A stretch of 64,000 nucleotides of DNA from positions 124,001 through 188,000 of the forward strand of contig JAJAGP010000943.1 of assembly GCA_025084515.1 (NCBI GenBank). Direction: 5' to 3'. Made by a program: the position numbers and the translations under genes. Source of the DNA: Ancistrus triradiatus (lineage: Eukaryota; Chordata; Actinopteri; Siluriformes; Loricariidae). How positions within the stretch are numbered: the stretch's first letter is position 1; every line of letters begins with the position of its first letter. Of this stretch, positions 45,830 through 57,974 are shown piece after piece. The notes beneath the pieces are model-generated. The model ran no database searches and was not told the origin of the DNA. It worked only from the letters and a program-made list of their open reading frames with translations.

Positions 45830-48088
45830 CTGTTGAAAGACATAAACACACAAACTAGTGTTACGGAATGGAATATCTTCAATAGAACAAGGTTCTGGCT
45901 GCTCAGAGGAGCTCTTACAGGTGCACTGTTTAACGTTCATCCAACCAATGTCCATTTGCATTGAAGGCAAGGTCTTAAGAATTTTCATCATAGATACACT
46001 TCAACTATGACAGACAACATGTGGAAAAAAAATCCAAGAAATCACATTGTAGTATCTCATCCAGTGGGGTCAAAATGATCATGAGAACAGTGAGCAAAAA
46101 TCCCAGACCTACACGGAGGGACCTGATGAATGACCTGCAGAGAGCTGGGACCAAAGTAAACAAAGGCTACCATCAGTAACACACTACGCCGAGAGGGACT
46201 CAGATCCTGCAGTGCCAGGCGTGTCCCCTGCTTAAGCCAGTACATGTCCAGGCCTGTCTGAAGTTTGCCAGAGAGCATATGGATGATCCAGAAGAGGATT
46301 GGGAGAATATCATGTTTTTCAGATGAAACCAAAATAGAACTTTTGAATGCTGAGTTGCATCCCAAGAACACCATACCTACTGTGAAGCATGGAGGTGGAA
46401 ACATTATGCTTTGGGGCTGTTTCTCTTGAAAGGGGGCAGGACGACTGATCCTTGTTAAGGGAAGAATGAATGGGGCCATTTATCGTGAGATTTTAAACCA
46501 AAATCTTCTATCAGTGAGAGCATTGTAGATGGAACGTGGCTGGGTCTTTCAGCATGACAATGATCCCAAACACATCGCTCGGGCAACAAAGGAGTGGCTA
46601 CATAAAAAGCATTTCAAGGTCCTGGAGTGGCCTAGCCAGTCTCCAGACCTTAACCCCATAGAAAATTTGTCTAGGGAGTTGAAAGTCCGTGTTGCCCCAA
46701 AACATCACTGCTCTAGAGGAGATCTGCATGGAGGAATGGGCCAAAATACCAGCTACAGTGTGTGCAAACCTGGTGAAGACTTACAGGAAATGTTTGACCT
46801 CTGTCATTGCCAACAAAGGTTATGATACAAAGTATTGAGTTGAACTTTTGTTATTGACCAAATACTTATTTTTTTCCATAATTTACAGTTAAATTCTTTA
46901 AAAATCCTACAATGTGATTTCCTGGATTTTTCCCCTCATTTTGTCTCTCATAGTTGAAGTGTAGCTATGATGAAAATTACAGACCTCTCTCATCTTTCTA
47001 AGTAGGAGAACTTGCACAATCAGTGGCTGACTAAATACTTTTTTGCCCCACTGTGTATATATATAAGGCAGAAAAAACATGGTATAGTTATACTTTATTT
47101 TTCATTTTCAATAACTGTTTCAAGCTTTATAAACAATACAAAGCTAAGAATTAGTGTATTGTACAGTACAGTACTGTACTAAATGTTTTAATTAAAATTA
47201 TTGTTTAAAATAGAACACTATGTGCAAAGTATCTAAACTACCATGTGACAATGGTAATCTCCATTTTGGTCAACGTTCTGTTTTAAAGCATGTAACACAG
47301 ATGTTAAACACTGCATACCTGTTGAGATTTATCAATAAGAAAAAAAGAGAGAAACGAGCACAGTGCCTGTCATCCTGTTACATACAGTACAATTCACAGT
47401 ATATACACACATTTCTCTATTTTCCCATCAGAGTTTAATAATGTGTCATTCTTATCTCACAATATACTTAATGGCTTTATTACCCCTGTCCACAGGTGAG
47501 CTGTAGAGCGACCTCTCAGTAGAAAATCGAGGGAAGGTGGGAGAGTTTCCAGGCTGGATAACCTAAGGGAAAGAAGCACTAAGTCTTAATTTATATTCTA
47601 GGAATTATAATAATGCTTACACAGGTTTAATGTATAATGCATTAATATGCATTATACATTAACCATTAAGACAGCATAAGTATATGTCAAGAAGAAAAAT
47701 TTCAAAGAAGGCACCCATACATTTGTTTGTCACTATGTCTGTATTAGAGCCATTCATATTTATGTCTAATCATTTCACTTACAGAACTTTGCATTGTGCA
47801 AATATCACTGCACATATGGTGCTAGTAATACCTTCTTGCACTGTCCTGTTTTGTCAGTGTTGTTTCAAATGTGACCATCATCACACACACCTGTTGGCAG
47901 TTATGCAGAGTGGGGTAGTTCACCAGGATCAGCTTACTAAAGTTAAACTTGTATGTGAATCGCTTTCCCTTGGTCTTATGCAGAATGCGCTTATTGTAGT
48001 AATATCTGTAAACAACAGAAACAGCACATTTGAAAATCCACATCTTAAGTAGATTTGTTATATTTTCCACTTTATATTCATCTGATTA

Positions 48089-48145
<57 letters not shown>

Positions 48146-50252
48146 CTACCTCAGTGCTCTGCTGAGCTTGTCATAGTTCATGTGTGGCTTGCCCTTCCTT
48201 TCTCCCCACAGCTTGGCCAATCGCTCTGGGTCCCGTATAACAAACTCTCCCCATTCACCTCCCCAACTGATAGCTCCACCCTCTCCTCGCCCTAACAACT
48301 CCAACAGGAAGTGCCACAGCTGCACTTGCCGTGAACCTGGTGACCAGGCGGGTTTGTATGCCCAATCTGGAAACAACACTGCTGAGAAAACAGAAATAAT
48401 TAACACATAATCCAATTAACTGAAACAGTGGGTTTAGGTAACGGTGAAATTTACAAATTTATTTTGACATAACACAATTAAATTTAACCTTTCAAGCAGC
48501 ACTGTGTATATACATATATATATATATATAATTTTCTATATTTCTGCATATATATGATCTAAAACATCATCATATTTCTAAGTCCTAAAAGTAGATAAAG
48601 AGAACCCAGTTAAACAAATAACATGAAAATATTATACTTGATCATTTATTTATTAAGGAAAATGATCCAATATTACATATTAGTGAGTGGAAAAAGTATG
48701 TGAACCTCTAGGATTAGCAGTTAATTTGAAGGTGAAATTAGAGTCAGGTGTTTTCAATCAATGGGATGCCAATCAGGTGTGAGTGGGCACCCTGTTTTAT
48801 TTAAAGAACAGGGATCTATCAAAGTCTGCTCTTCACAACATACGTTTGTGGAAGTGTATCATGGCACAAAACAAAGGAGATTTCTGAGGACCTCAGAAAG
48901 AGTTGTTGATTCTCATCAGGCTGGAAAAGGTTACAAAACCATCTCTAAAGAGTTTGGACTCCACCAATCCACAGTCACACAGATTGTGTGCAAATGGAGG
49001 AAAATCAAGTCCATTGTTACCCTCCCCAGGAGTGGTCAACCAACAAGAGCAAGACGTGTAATAGTTGGCGAGGTCACAAAGGACCATAGGGTAACTTCTA
49101 AGCAACTGAAGGCCTCTCTCACATTGGCTAACGTCAATGGTCATGAGTCCACCATCAGAAGAAGACTGAACAACAATGGTGTGCATGGCAGGGTTGCAAG
49201 GAGAAAGCCACTGCTCTCCAAAAAGAACATTGGTGCTCGTCTGCAGTTTGCTAAAGATCACGTGGACAAGCCAAAAGGCTATTGGAAGAATGTTTTGTGG
49301 ACGGATGAGACCAAAATAGAACTTTTTGGATTAAAAGAAACCCTTTCCAGACTGGTAGATCTCAATTACTTTCTTTCTCAATTGTTCCTGAATTTCTTTG
49401 GATCTCGGCATGATGTGTAGCTTTTAAGGATGTTTTGGTGTGCTTCACTTTGTCAGGCAGGTCTTATTTAAGTGATGTTCTGACTGAGAACATGTGTGGA
49501 AATAATCAGGCCTGAATGTGGCTAGAGACAGTGAACTCAGGTGTGACAAACCATAGTTAAGTTATTTTTTAACGGGGGGGCATGTAGATTTGGATTTTTT
49601 TCTCCCTTAATAATAAACACCTTCATTTAAAAACTGTATTTTGTGTTTACTTGTGTTGTCTTTGACTAGTATTTAAATTCGTTTGATGTTCCGAAACACT
49701 TAAGTGTGACAAACACGCAAAAAAAAAGGAAATCAGGAAGGGAACAAATACTTTTTCACTCCACTGTACATATGTGAATGTAATGAACATATATGTAGGT
49801 GATTACAATATTACAGTGAAAGGATAAGTTTATTGGGAAGAACTGTACAATTAAAAGGAGGGTCTAGTACTCTAGACTCTACTGTGCCACCTCTAGCCTG
49901 GATACAAGATCTATCTTATCACTGATGTATCACTTAGTATCCCTCGTATCACTATTAGGGGTGACTACTAGGTGGGCAAAATGTCTTTGAGCACATCGTA
50001 GAAGCATGTCTAACAGTCAACGTTCTCTCGCCAAGAGGTATGCTACCAAAAAGTAGCCTCTAAGAGCCTTTTTAAAGGGCAGCGTGGGAAGCACTTTTAT
50101 GGCGTCTTGTGGCGAAACCCAGTGTTTAATCAGACCAGACCTGTAATCATGTACATATCTGCATGAGTTTTGCAGCAATCCGACAATTCTATCTGGGTGC
50201 GGGTTTTTTTCTTTTTTTTATACTGCATACAAATATCCTGTATTTTCTGGTT

Positions 50253-50302
<50 letters not shown>

Positions 50303-50717
50303 TCTGGTTGTAGTAGAAGAGCCTTAGCGTTTTCCACAGTACTGTATATGGTTATATTTAATGTAACAGAAAAGTTCTTATACCATTACTGTAACATTAC
50401 AATTTCTATCATTAAAATGTTTGTTTATTTACTTTATTTATGGTACATGGCTTTGATTATCTTTGGTCTGCATTTGGACATTTATTTGTAGACAAAAGGG
50501 ACAAAAAACATGACTGCCAATACCAGTCACAAGCTGACTATATACAGTCAGTGATATGGGAATGACAAAAGGTAGAAACCAGCACATTCTCATGCACACA
50601 AGCGTAACCTCAACAGAACAGAAACCAGAAGCAGTCAGAAACAACACGTGAGTGCTTACTTCGGCTCCAGTAAGGTGAAATGAGAGGTCCCATACTCGAA
50701 CTGCAGCCACAGTGCAT
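45690..50717 (-). CDS. ETS-domain transcription factor, ERF/ETV3L/ERFL group
   Basis: Five coding exons joined in consistent phase give a 204-residue protein. It begins MHCGC (human ETV3L begins MHCSC), then FPDWAYKP and SPGSRQVQLWHFLLELLG opening the ETS domain, the recognition-helix region [20 protein letters not shown] and [20 protein letters not shown]. The signature SPGSRQ plus FPDWAYK is specific to the ERF/ETV3 repressor group. The middle of the ETS domain (GRGEGGAISWGGEWGEF) is diverged from ERF and ETV3. The C-terminal tail is short, with a proline/phenylalanine-rich end (PYFFPKSIPFPQ) resembling the ERFL tail. Likely a nuclear DNA-binding repressor at GGAA sites. I cannot separate etv3l from erfl by eye, so no symbol is given. 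Confidence 0.9.
45970..47053 (+). mobile_element. Tc1/mariner family C element in the last intron of the ETS gene
   Basis: Right end GCCCCACTG at 47053; the left end lacks the outer 60-80 bases. Plus-strand frames give KNPRPTRRDLMNDLQRAGTK, WVFQHDNDPKHIARATKEWL (second D) and WPSQSPDLNPIENLSRELK (last acidic residue), with stops between. It begins only about 140 bases upstream of the terminal exon (gene direction). Confidence 0.85.
47484..47553 (-). CDS. ETS gene exon 4
   Basis: Encodes PGNSPTFPRFSTERSLYSSP then VDR plus one base. Acceptor ATCCAG, donor GTAATA. If the donor were not used the frame would end 24 bases later at TAA. The family resemblance of the spliced tail favours splicing. 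Confidence 0.75.
47891..48005 (-). CDS. ETS gene exon 3 (end of the ETS domain)
   Basis: Encodes [20 protein letters not shown] then [18 protein letters not shown]. The first stretch is invariant in ERF/ETV3 proteins. Acceptor TTACAG, donor GTGTGT, phase 0 out. Confidence 0.96.
48092..48144. repeat. (GT)n microsatellite next to an ETS-gene donor site
   Basis: 53 bases of perfect GT. On the coding (minus) strand it is (CA)n and begins 5 bases after the GT donor boundary of exon 2. Confidence 0.97.
48150..48381 (-). CDS. ETS gene exon 2 (first part of the ETS domain)
   Basis: Encodes VLFPDWAYKPAWSPGSRQVQ, LWHFLLELLGRGEGGAISWG, GEWGEFVIRDPERLAKLWGE and [17 protein letters not shown]. Acceptor CTCAG, donor GTAGGC, phase 1 in and 2 out. 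A (CA)n tract follows the donor almost at once. Confidence 0.95.
48530..49766. mobile_element. Chimeric Tc1 element: family A left half, family B right half
   Basis: From 48530 to about 49335 it is family A, plus orientation, with an open transposase start (KTISKEFGLHQSTVTQIVCK ... VLWTDETKIELFGL). From about 49340 it abruptly becomes family B read from its other strand, ending TTTTTCACTCCACTG plus TA. The outer left end is replaced by a TA-rich run. Lies in the first coding intron of the ETS gene. Confidence 0.85.
49775..49920. repeat. Dispersed repeat fragment shared with 54420-54640
   Basis: GTGATTACAATATTACAGTG and CCTCTAGCCTGGATACAAGA match the copy at 54420-54640. Family not identified. 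Confidence 0.6.
50253..50301. repeat. (ATT)n microsatellite
   Basis: About 49 bases of ATT repeats, with TTTCTGGTTGTA on both sides of the array. Confidence 0.95.
50660..50717 (-). CDS. ETS gene coding exon 1
   Basis: Encodes MHCGCSSSMGPLISPYWSR plus one base. The ATG directly follows a TTACAG acceptor, so at least one non-coding exon should lie upstream. Donor GTAAGC, phase 1, which fits exon 2. Confidence 0.8.
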
Positions 50718-51509
50718 CTGTAAGATGTCAGAAATCTCATCAGCATACTCTTCAAGTTCATATGCAGACTATAAATATAATCAATAGGATAAATATATTT
50801 TGGGTCTCAGGTCTCCTGTATTACATATTTAAAGGCCTATCTTAATTCAGACATTGATATTATACTGTTTTAAGTTTATCAATGTTGAAATGATAATTAC
50901 TAAAAAATGATCAATTATAAACTTGTTACACATCTCATCAAATGTTTGATTTTAATGTCACAGGTTTAAAACGAAACTTCATATGTTTTCTCACTGACAT
51001 TTTATTTTTATATAAGGGGAGGAAAAGCATGATATTTTAACCATTCATGTTTCTATGACTGCCTGTGTCTGCAGAAGGGGAGGCCAGTCAGGGAATTATC
51101 TCTCAATGCTGCAACAGTGACCCCTACCATGCCCTGTGATAGACTGGAGTACTTTCCAGGGCATGCTTACATGCTTACATGCTGGAGATGGGCACTGAAG
51201 CACTGAACGATTAGTTTCTATTTGTGGTGGATAGCTGACCAGAGTTAAATTTGCAGCTCCATGCATGTTTCACAGTTTCTGCATGCTTCCCAGTTTCCTG
51301 CTGTCTTCTGAAATACTTGCTCACATCATAAACACAACAGGAAATACAATAAATGTTCCATAAATGTGTTTGTGTGTATGTGAGTGAGAGAGCATTGTAA
51401 GGAGGAGAATCAGTAATCAACGCCTAACATGGTTTTCCACCAGTGAGATAAAATTTACCCATCATAAAAGTGAAAAAAAAACAATAGTGAGGTATATGTT
51501 ATTAAAATA

Positions 51510-52709
51510 AATGAAATGTATGAGGAAACACAATGCAGGCAGTGACCTCAGGGAAACGAGTTGTGAAAAGTTTACAAAACCATCTCTAAAGAGTTTGGAT
51601 TCCACCAATCCACAGTCAGACAGATGCGTACAATGGGGAAAATTCAAGGACCATTATGACCCTCCCCAGGAGTGGTTCGACCAACAAAGATCACTTCAAG
51701 AGCAAGCATGTAATAGTTGGCGCTGTCACAAAGGTTACTGAACGGTTCTACTCACAATGGCTAATGTTAATGTTCATGAGTCCACCATCGAAGAACACGA
51801 ACAACAATGGTGGGCATGGCAGGAGAAAGAAAGCCACTGCTCTACAAAAGGACATTGCTGCGGGCTGCAGGTTTGCTAAAGATCACGTGACAAGCCAGAA
51901 GTCTACTGAGAAGAATGTTTTGGTGGATGGTGAGGGCCCAAATAGAACTTTTGGATTTTAAAAGACAAGCATTAGGTGTGCGAAGGAAAAAAATTGATTG
52001 CAGCATAAGACCTTATCCATCTGTGAAACATGGTGGTGGTAGACTCATGGTTTGGTCGGTTTTTGCTGCATCATGGGCCAGGACGGCTTGCCATCATGAT
52101 AGGACAATGAAGTGAAGATATCAGAGAATTCTAAGGAAAATGTCAGGACATTCTGTCCATGAAACTGGAATTCAAAGAGAAGGTGGGTATGAGCAAGACT
52201 ACGACCCTAAGCACACAAGGCGTTCTATCAAAGAATGGTTAAAGAAGAATAAAGGTCATGTTTTGGAATGGCCAAGTCAAAGTCCTGACCTTAATCCAAT
52301 CGAAATGTTGTGGAAGGACCTGAAGTGAGCAGTTAATGTGAGGAAACTCACCAACATCCCAGAGCTGAAGCTGTTCTGTACGGAGGAATGGGCTAAAATT
52401 CCTCCAAGCCGGTGTGCAGGACTGATCAACAGTTACAGGAAACGTTTAGCTGCAGTTATTGTTGCACAGGGGGGTCACACCAGACACTGAAAGCAAGGGG
52501 TCAAATACTTTTGCCACTCACTAATATGTAACATTGGATCATTTTCCTCAATAAATAAATGACAAAGTATAATAATTTTGTCTCATTTGTTTAACTGGGT
52601 TCTCTTTATCTACTTTAGGACTTGTGTGAAAATCTGATGATGTTTTAGGTCATATTTATGCAGAAATATAGAAAATTCTAAAGGGTTCACAAACTTTCAA
52701 ACACCACTG
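51510..52709 (+). mobile_element. Tc1 family A element, 5'-truncated
   Basis: Right end TTCAAACACCACTG followed by TA. Broken frames give PSLKSLDSTNPQSDRC, VKHGGGRLMVW, YEQDYDPKHTRRSIKEWLKK (second D) and WPSQSPDLNPIEMLWKDLK (last acidic residue). Several frameshifts; the left inverted end is lost. It lies upstream of the ETS gene's first coding exon. Confidence 0.85.
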
Positions 52710-52714
52710 TACAT

Positions 52715-54400
52715 TTTTTAGTTTGTTTAAAAACATTCAAGAATATGTGCATTGGTTTGCATCGTTTACACTTGAGAAATTAAAAAATCTTATGAAAATC
52801 ACTTTGCAAACTCAAATCGTGAATCGAATCAAAACCCTTAGTAGGCAGCAGTGGGATCAAATATCCGAGCATTCATTTAGACATTGATATAGTAAACAGT
52901 AATATTGACTGCAGCAGTAATAAATTCTCACAGTAAGCACTTGAAAATTGACTTTACATTCTGAATTAACCACAGCTGGTAGTAAATAAATCAATTTGCA
53001 TTGATATGTCATTGTATTTTGCACTTGTATATATCCAGAACTGCAAACAACTCAAGGAAAACAGATAAGACAAAATACATGAACACTGCATAGACTCTAA
53101 GTAAACCAGCTTGTACATTTATTTGCTTTTTATAACTTTTATACATTCAGGGCCTTGGTATTCTTCAAATTCTTGTTTGTACCTATACGTTTTGTCTCCT
53201 TAATTTTTCCTAAAGTCATGCTTTTGCACTCGTGTACATATTCACTGTATATAAACACTGTCATTTTTACCAAAGGCTATGGTTAAAAATTTATAATAAT
53301 TTGAAATAACATTAATTTATACACAATTTCATGCATAAACAATCATTAACTGATGCTTCATTCTTCATTACAAATTGCACCATTACTACACCATTCCTTT
53401 ATCAGTAAAGACTGACTTGCTTTCAATATAACTTGTTTTCAATAAGTTCCTTCTTTAACAGTGATTAGCAAAAGATTAGCAATAAATTGGATAATAATGG
53501 ATAATGCACCATTGCACCATATGTTTATTATTTTGATTCTCAAAAGTTTTTATTATTTGGTCTACATCTTGTAGGTTCTTATTTCTTTTGAAAAGTTTGC
53601 CAGATGATGCCATATCCTCTAAGACAATGTATGCACACATTCAGATGTAAAATGGTTCCAATGCAATGCTTGATAAATTGATTTCCTCAGTTACAGAACT
53701 GCCAGTACTGCACCACTTTAAGGGCCATATACATCACAAACTCAATAAGAGGTAATTATGTAATGATAGTGAGATGGTTGCTCACTAATTAGTCTTCAGA
53801 CACAGACAGTCTACAAAAACGTTATTAATAACATGTCAATTACTGAGATTGGAAAAACAATTACTACATTAAAACTGTTATGCCGCATTGGAGTGTGCAT
53901 GAGAAATGATTCCCTCAAGCCTGTTCATAATGCTTCACTTACACAAATATCACAATGTTTGAGCATCATGTATGAATTAATGGTATTTCAATTATCAACT
54001 TACAGAATATTACTGATCATTTCTATGAAATTTCTTTAACTTTTGTTTAGGAAAGTGGCATGTTAGAGTCTTTTTACCTTTTGGTGGAGGGCGAAGCTTA
54101 CTGGTCCCGTCTTCCTCAAAAGAATGAAACAAGTGATGGGGAGACAGAAAAAGACACCTGTCTATTACCCCTCCTCTTCACCCCTCACTCTCCCTCTCTC
54201 TCTCTCTCTCTCTTTCACAAGCACACTCTCCAACATGTTCACCCTGCCCCGAACAAATTCACTTCCCTTGTCTCATTACCAATACAGTGAGTTCATCCAA
54301 TTTCTTCTCATTCATTTCAGTGGTAGACTTTTTATATTTGCTATTGATCAATACAAAAATACATTCATTGACAAAAACTCAGCAAGAAGGAGTTGTTAGA
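52715..54400. other. AT-rich stretch without recognised features
   Basis: No exon or element ends seen; it includes a short (TC)n run at about 54187-54214. It could hold a non-coding 5' exon of the ETS gene, but nothing marks one. Confidence 0.45.
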
Positions 54401-54419
54401 ATCTAATGAAATTTTATGT

Positions 54420-54640
54420 GTGTGAATAAAATGATGTCATATGTAAGTGATTACAATATTAGACCAAAACAATAAGTCTACTGGGGATAACTGTACAACT
54501 GAAGGAGGCTGTAGTTACCCTGTTGAGCAGCCTCTAGCCTGGATACGAGATGAAATATGGTTGGGCAGGAAGGCATACAGGTTCTGTATGGGATCCTGCC
54601 GCACATTTGCCCACAGACGTGCAGCAACAAATTAACCGCT
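54420..54640. repeat. Dispersed repeat, fuller copy
   Basis: GTGATTACAATATTAGACCA, ACTGTACAACTGAAGGAGGC, CCTCTAGCCTGGATACGAGA and CATACAGGTTCTGTATGGGA. Related to 49775-49920. Confidence 0.6.
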
Positions 54641-54704
54641 GTCTGATCTTAAGTTCTCTGCCCAGAAAGTGGAGGTGATTTGGGCCTGATTAGCCTGAAG
54701 GAAG

Positions 54705-54930
54705 TCAAGTCAGATCTATTTGTATAGCGCCTTTTACAATGAAGCATTGTCTCAAAGCAACTTTACAAGTTTAGATTATCTCCTAATATCTACGTCCAAT
54801 CCCAAATTGAGCAAGCCTAGGGCGACAGTGGCAAGGAAAAACTCCCTAAGCGTTATGAGGAAGAAACCTTGTGAGGACCAAGACTCGAAAAGGGACCCAA
54901 CCTCCTTGGGCGGCGTAGATGATAAATCTA
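54705..54930 (-). mobile_element. LINE 3' tail fragment
   Basis: Complement of the tail described at 17990-18235: here TCTATTTGTATAGCGCCTTT, CATTGTCTCAAAGCAACTTT and GTGGCAAGGAAAAACTCCCT. Confidence 0.7.
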
Positions 54931-55844
54931 AGAATGAAACTAAAGTCATGAAGTCATACTTCAAATAATCTGAGAAGGAATTGAGCTTCTGCTGGCAACA
55001 GAGTGGTGCAGGATGACACATTACAGATCACTTTAACATGCTGTTGTGGTTCTACACTGAAGCCTGTTGGATATTTGAATAAATTACAATAATAAAAGAC
55101 AACGCTTTCAAACATGAAAAAACATCACTTGAATGCAGTGTTGGACTTTATCCTGTAATATCTGCAGCACCTCCTCACCTCACTGTTTACAGTGTATTCA
55201 GTAAAAATAGCATGACCTGATCTTTTTCTTGGCTGTCAAAGTTCTAACCTTTCCTTCTCCGTCTTTCTCCCCTTCGGTTTGTTTCTCCTTCTCTCTCTGG
55301 AGTGTGATATGCGACACCGGAGGCTTTTAATTCCAGTGTAAAAACAAATACAGGTCCAGACAGATATCAATAATGCATGCTGCTAATTGAGTGAAATGTG
55401 TGCTTTTAGCGATGCTGAGACCATATGGTCACACTGATATGGTGTAGAGTGACGGATGACATGCATAAGTGAGCATCCATAGTCAGATAGGCTTTCACTT
55501 ATTTACTTCTGCAATTGTATTAATTGATTTAGACTCGATCAAACCAGGACTCGACCCAGTTGCTGAGATCAGACGTTCCAGAACGACTGTTTGTTTTGAC
55601 ACTGATCGTGGAAAGCTGCTTAATCCTCTATCTCATCCTCATCTCTCTTATCCTTGAGCAGATCTATCCAGCCCTCAATCTCTCTCAGCCTCAATCCATC
55701 CTCCAGCTAATTCCACTTCATGCTGAGAACACAGATAGGATTTAAAGAGGGGCAGGTTGATGTGTGCTTGAATAAAACTGAACGTGACTTCTTAATATGT
55801 GCATGAGAAAGATGGAGAGAATGGGAGCGGTACAGATTTGTAAA

Positions 55845-56290
55845 CCCCAAACAAAAAAAGTTGGGACGATATGAAAAAATGCAAATAAAAAATATATGCA
55901 TTGTTCCTTACATTTTCTTTGACTTTTATTTCATTACAGACAGTATGAACACAATATATTTCAGGGTTTTTTTCTGGTCAACTTCATTCCATTTGTTAAT
56001 AAACAATTTCAGACCTGCAACGCATTCCAAAAGAAGTTGGGATAGGGACAATTTAGGGCTACTAATGAGGTAAAAGAAAAAACTAATCATAATCATGATT
56101 TGGTACAAAAACAGTATCCACGAAACGCTGAGTCTTTGAGGAGTAAAGATGGGCAGAGGCTCTCCAGTTTATCAGCAAATGTGTAAAAATTATTGAAATG
56201 TTTAAAAACAATGTACCTAAAAACAAAAGACTGAAAGGGATTTACATATTTCAGTCCTAACTTTTTCTGATTTGGCTTGTTTTGCATTGT
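55845..56290. repeat. AT-rich dispersed repeat, AAGTTGGGAC type
   Basis: AAAAAAAGTTGGGACGATAT at the left and GCAACGCATTCCAAAAGAAG in the middle are words of a common fish repeat. Ends and superfamily are unclear. Confidence 0.5.
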
Positions 56291-56329
56291 CTTGTTGAAA
56301 AAAGGAATGGATGTCCCTGGAAAAGATAC

Positions 56330-56900
56330 CTGCTCTAAGATCTCAATGTACTCAAAGGCTTTCTCATACATGGCCCCCCAACTCTGGAATAAACTTCCAA
56401 CTTTCGTTTGAGATTCAGACACTCTCCAAAGTTTTAAGTCTAGGCTAAAGACATACCTATTTACGCAGGCTTTTGACTAGATTTAGACCGGGATGCATGG
56501 CTTGGGTCACTGGGACCAGAGTCTGGAGTCATGTCTGGCCTGCCTGCCTTGTCCGCTAGCCGGGAGTGTCGAGTGGGTGGTCTGGCTGAACTGGGCTTCG
56601 GTCCTCGTGATCTTGACTCATGCATCCTTGCCTTAGAATAAGGGCAGAGCTGGGGGTTCATAGTCAAAGAGTCTTATGGTGATCAGAGACGTTGGGTTGT
56701 TGTCTTCTGCCTCCCGTGGGGTTGCCAATGTCTCATGTGATCCCTCTTGGCTATGTTTCCTACCAGTTCTCCTCTTTCTCTAGCTATGCTGCTATAGCTA
56801 ATGCTGCCGGGGTCTCATGCTACACATGGCATCAGTGATTGTTAGTGATAGACACTGTGCTCTTAATCAATAATTAATTACATTTTTCTGTTTTTCTCTC
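56330..56900 (+). mobile_element. LINE ORF2 C-terminal end plus 3' UTR fragment
   Basis: Plus-strand bases 56370-56480 translate as PQLWNKLPTF then a stop, DSDTLQSFKSRLKTYLFTQA and FD stop. LWNxLP...SFKSRLKTYLF is the usual last segment of many fish non-LTR retrotransposons. One internal stop shows decay. Confidence 0.7.
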
Positions 56901-57120
56901 CGAGCTGTGTTTCGGTACCAGTTCCAGCCCCACACATGATGTTCATCCGCTGTAGCTCCACTCAAGCTGCTTCCGTCATTCAGCTCCAGCCCCATCATAC
57001 CCGGGCCCCCACTTAATGCCGATGTGCATACTTCACATTTTACAGTGGTGAAAAACCGAGAAAATTTCCCTCTCTTTCCAACGCTTTTACCCCCTCCCTC
57101 TTTCCTCCCTCCCCCTCCCT

Positions 57121-57403
57121 GATGATTGTCATCCCATTGATTGAAAAACAACCTGACCTCTAATTTTCAACTTCAAGTAACTGCTAATCCTAGAGGTTCA
57201 CATACTTTTGTCACTTACTAATATGTAATATTGGATCATTTTCCTCAATAAATGACCACGTCTAATATTTTTGTGTCATTTGTTTAACTGGGTTCTCTTT
57301 ATCTACTTTTAGGACTTGTGTGAAAATCTGATGATGTTTTAGGTCATATTTATGCAGAAATATTGAAAATTCTAAAGGGTTCACAAACTTTCAAGCACCA
57401 CTG
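57121..57403 (-). mobile_element. Tc1 family A end fragment
   Basis: Matches the outer 283 bases of family A (GCTAATCCTAGAGGTTCACA ... TTCAAGCACCACTG then TA). It starts directly after a CCCTCC-rich stretch, so it is truncated. Confidence 0.85.
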
Positions 57404-57974
57404 TATACTTTCGACCATGTAGTCAGTTTGTAAGGTCACATTGATTGTCTTAAGGTCTGAATCCTTTTAGTACTCAAGAGGATAAAGTTGGCGGTGTGTT
57501 TGTGCAGGGTTAAGTAATCCTTTATGGTAACTAGAGTGGGAACGAACTCTTTCCCTAATGAGTCTGTGCAGCACAAGGCTTAGTGAGGGTTTGTGAACGT
57601 CTAAGTAGGATGTGATATCAATCAACAATACTGCCTCTCTTATATTTGTGTGTGTTTGTGGGGGGTTTGCATGACAGAGCTTAACACCAGATGAGCCGAA
57701 GCCACTTAAAAAGAGCTACAATAATGCATTTCTTTCCTTTTCTTGACTCTGCTTCATTCTTTCTCTGGATTTGTTCCTTTCCACCCATTTGTGCTGACTT
57801 TCATCTCTCATTTCTTCCACCTCCTTTTCTGGTTCTCCCAGTTATCTCTTTGGGTGAGGGGTTTTGTGGTTTTTGAAAGCTTTTTGTACGTTTCCCATAT
57901 CTCTTATTCTCTTTGTCTGAGGAAAAAAATACATCCGCATGAAACAAGAGACAAGGTTCAGTGTGTGTGTTTGT

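Noticed and set aside
48092..48295. Plus-strand frame beginning with a VC repeat
   Set aside because: Translation of the GT microsatellite and antisense of the ETS exon.
48488..48515. Tc1 family A end (TTCAAGCAGCACTG) directly before the chimeric element
   Set aside because: It is in the orientation of a right end with no element body to its left; possibly a remnant or chance, so not called.
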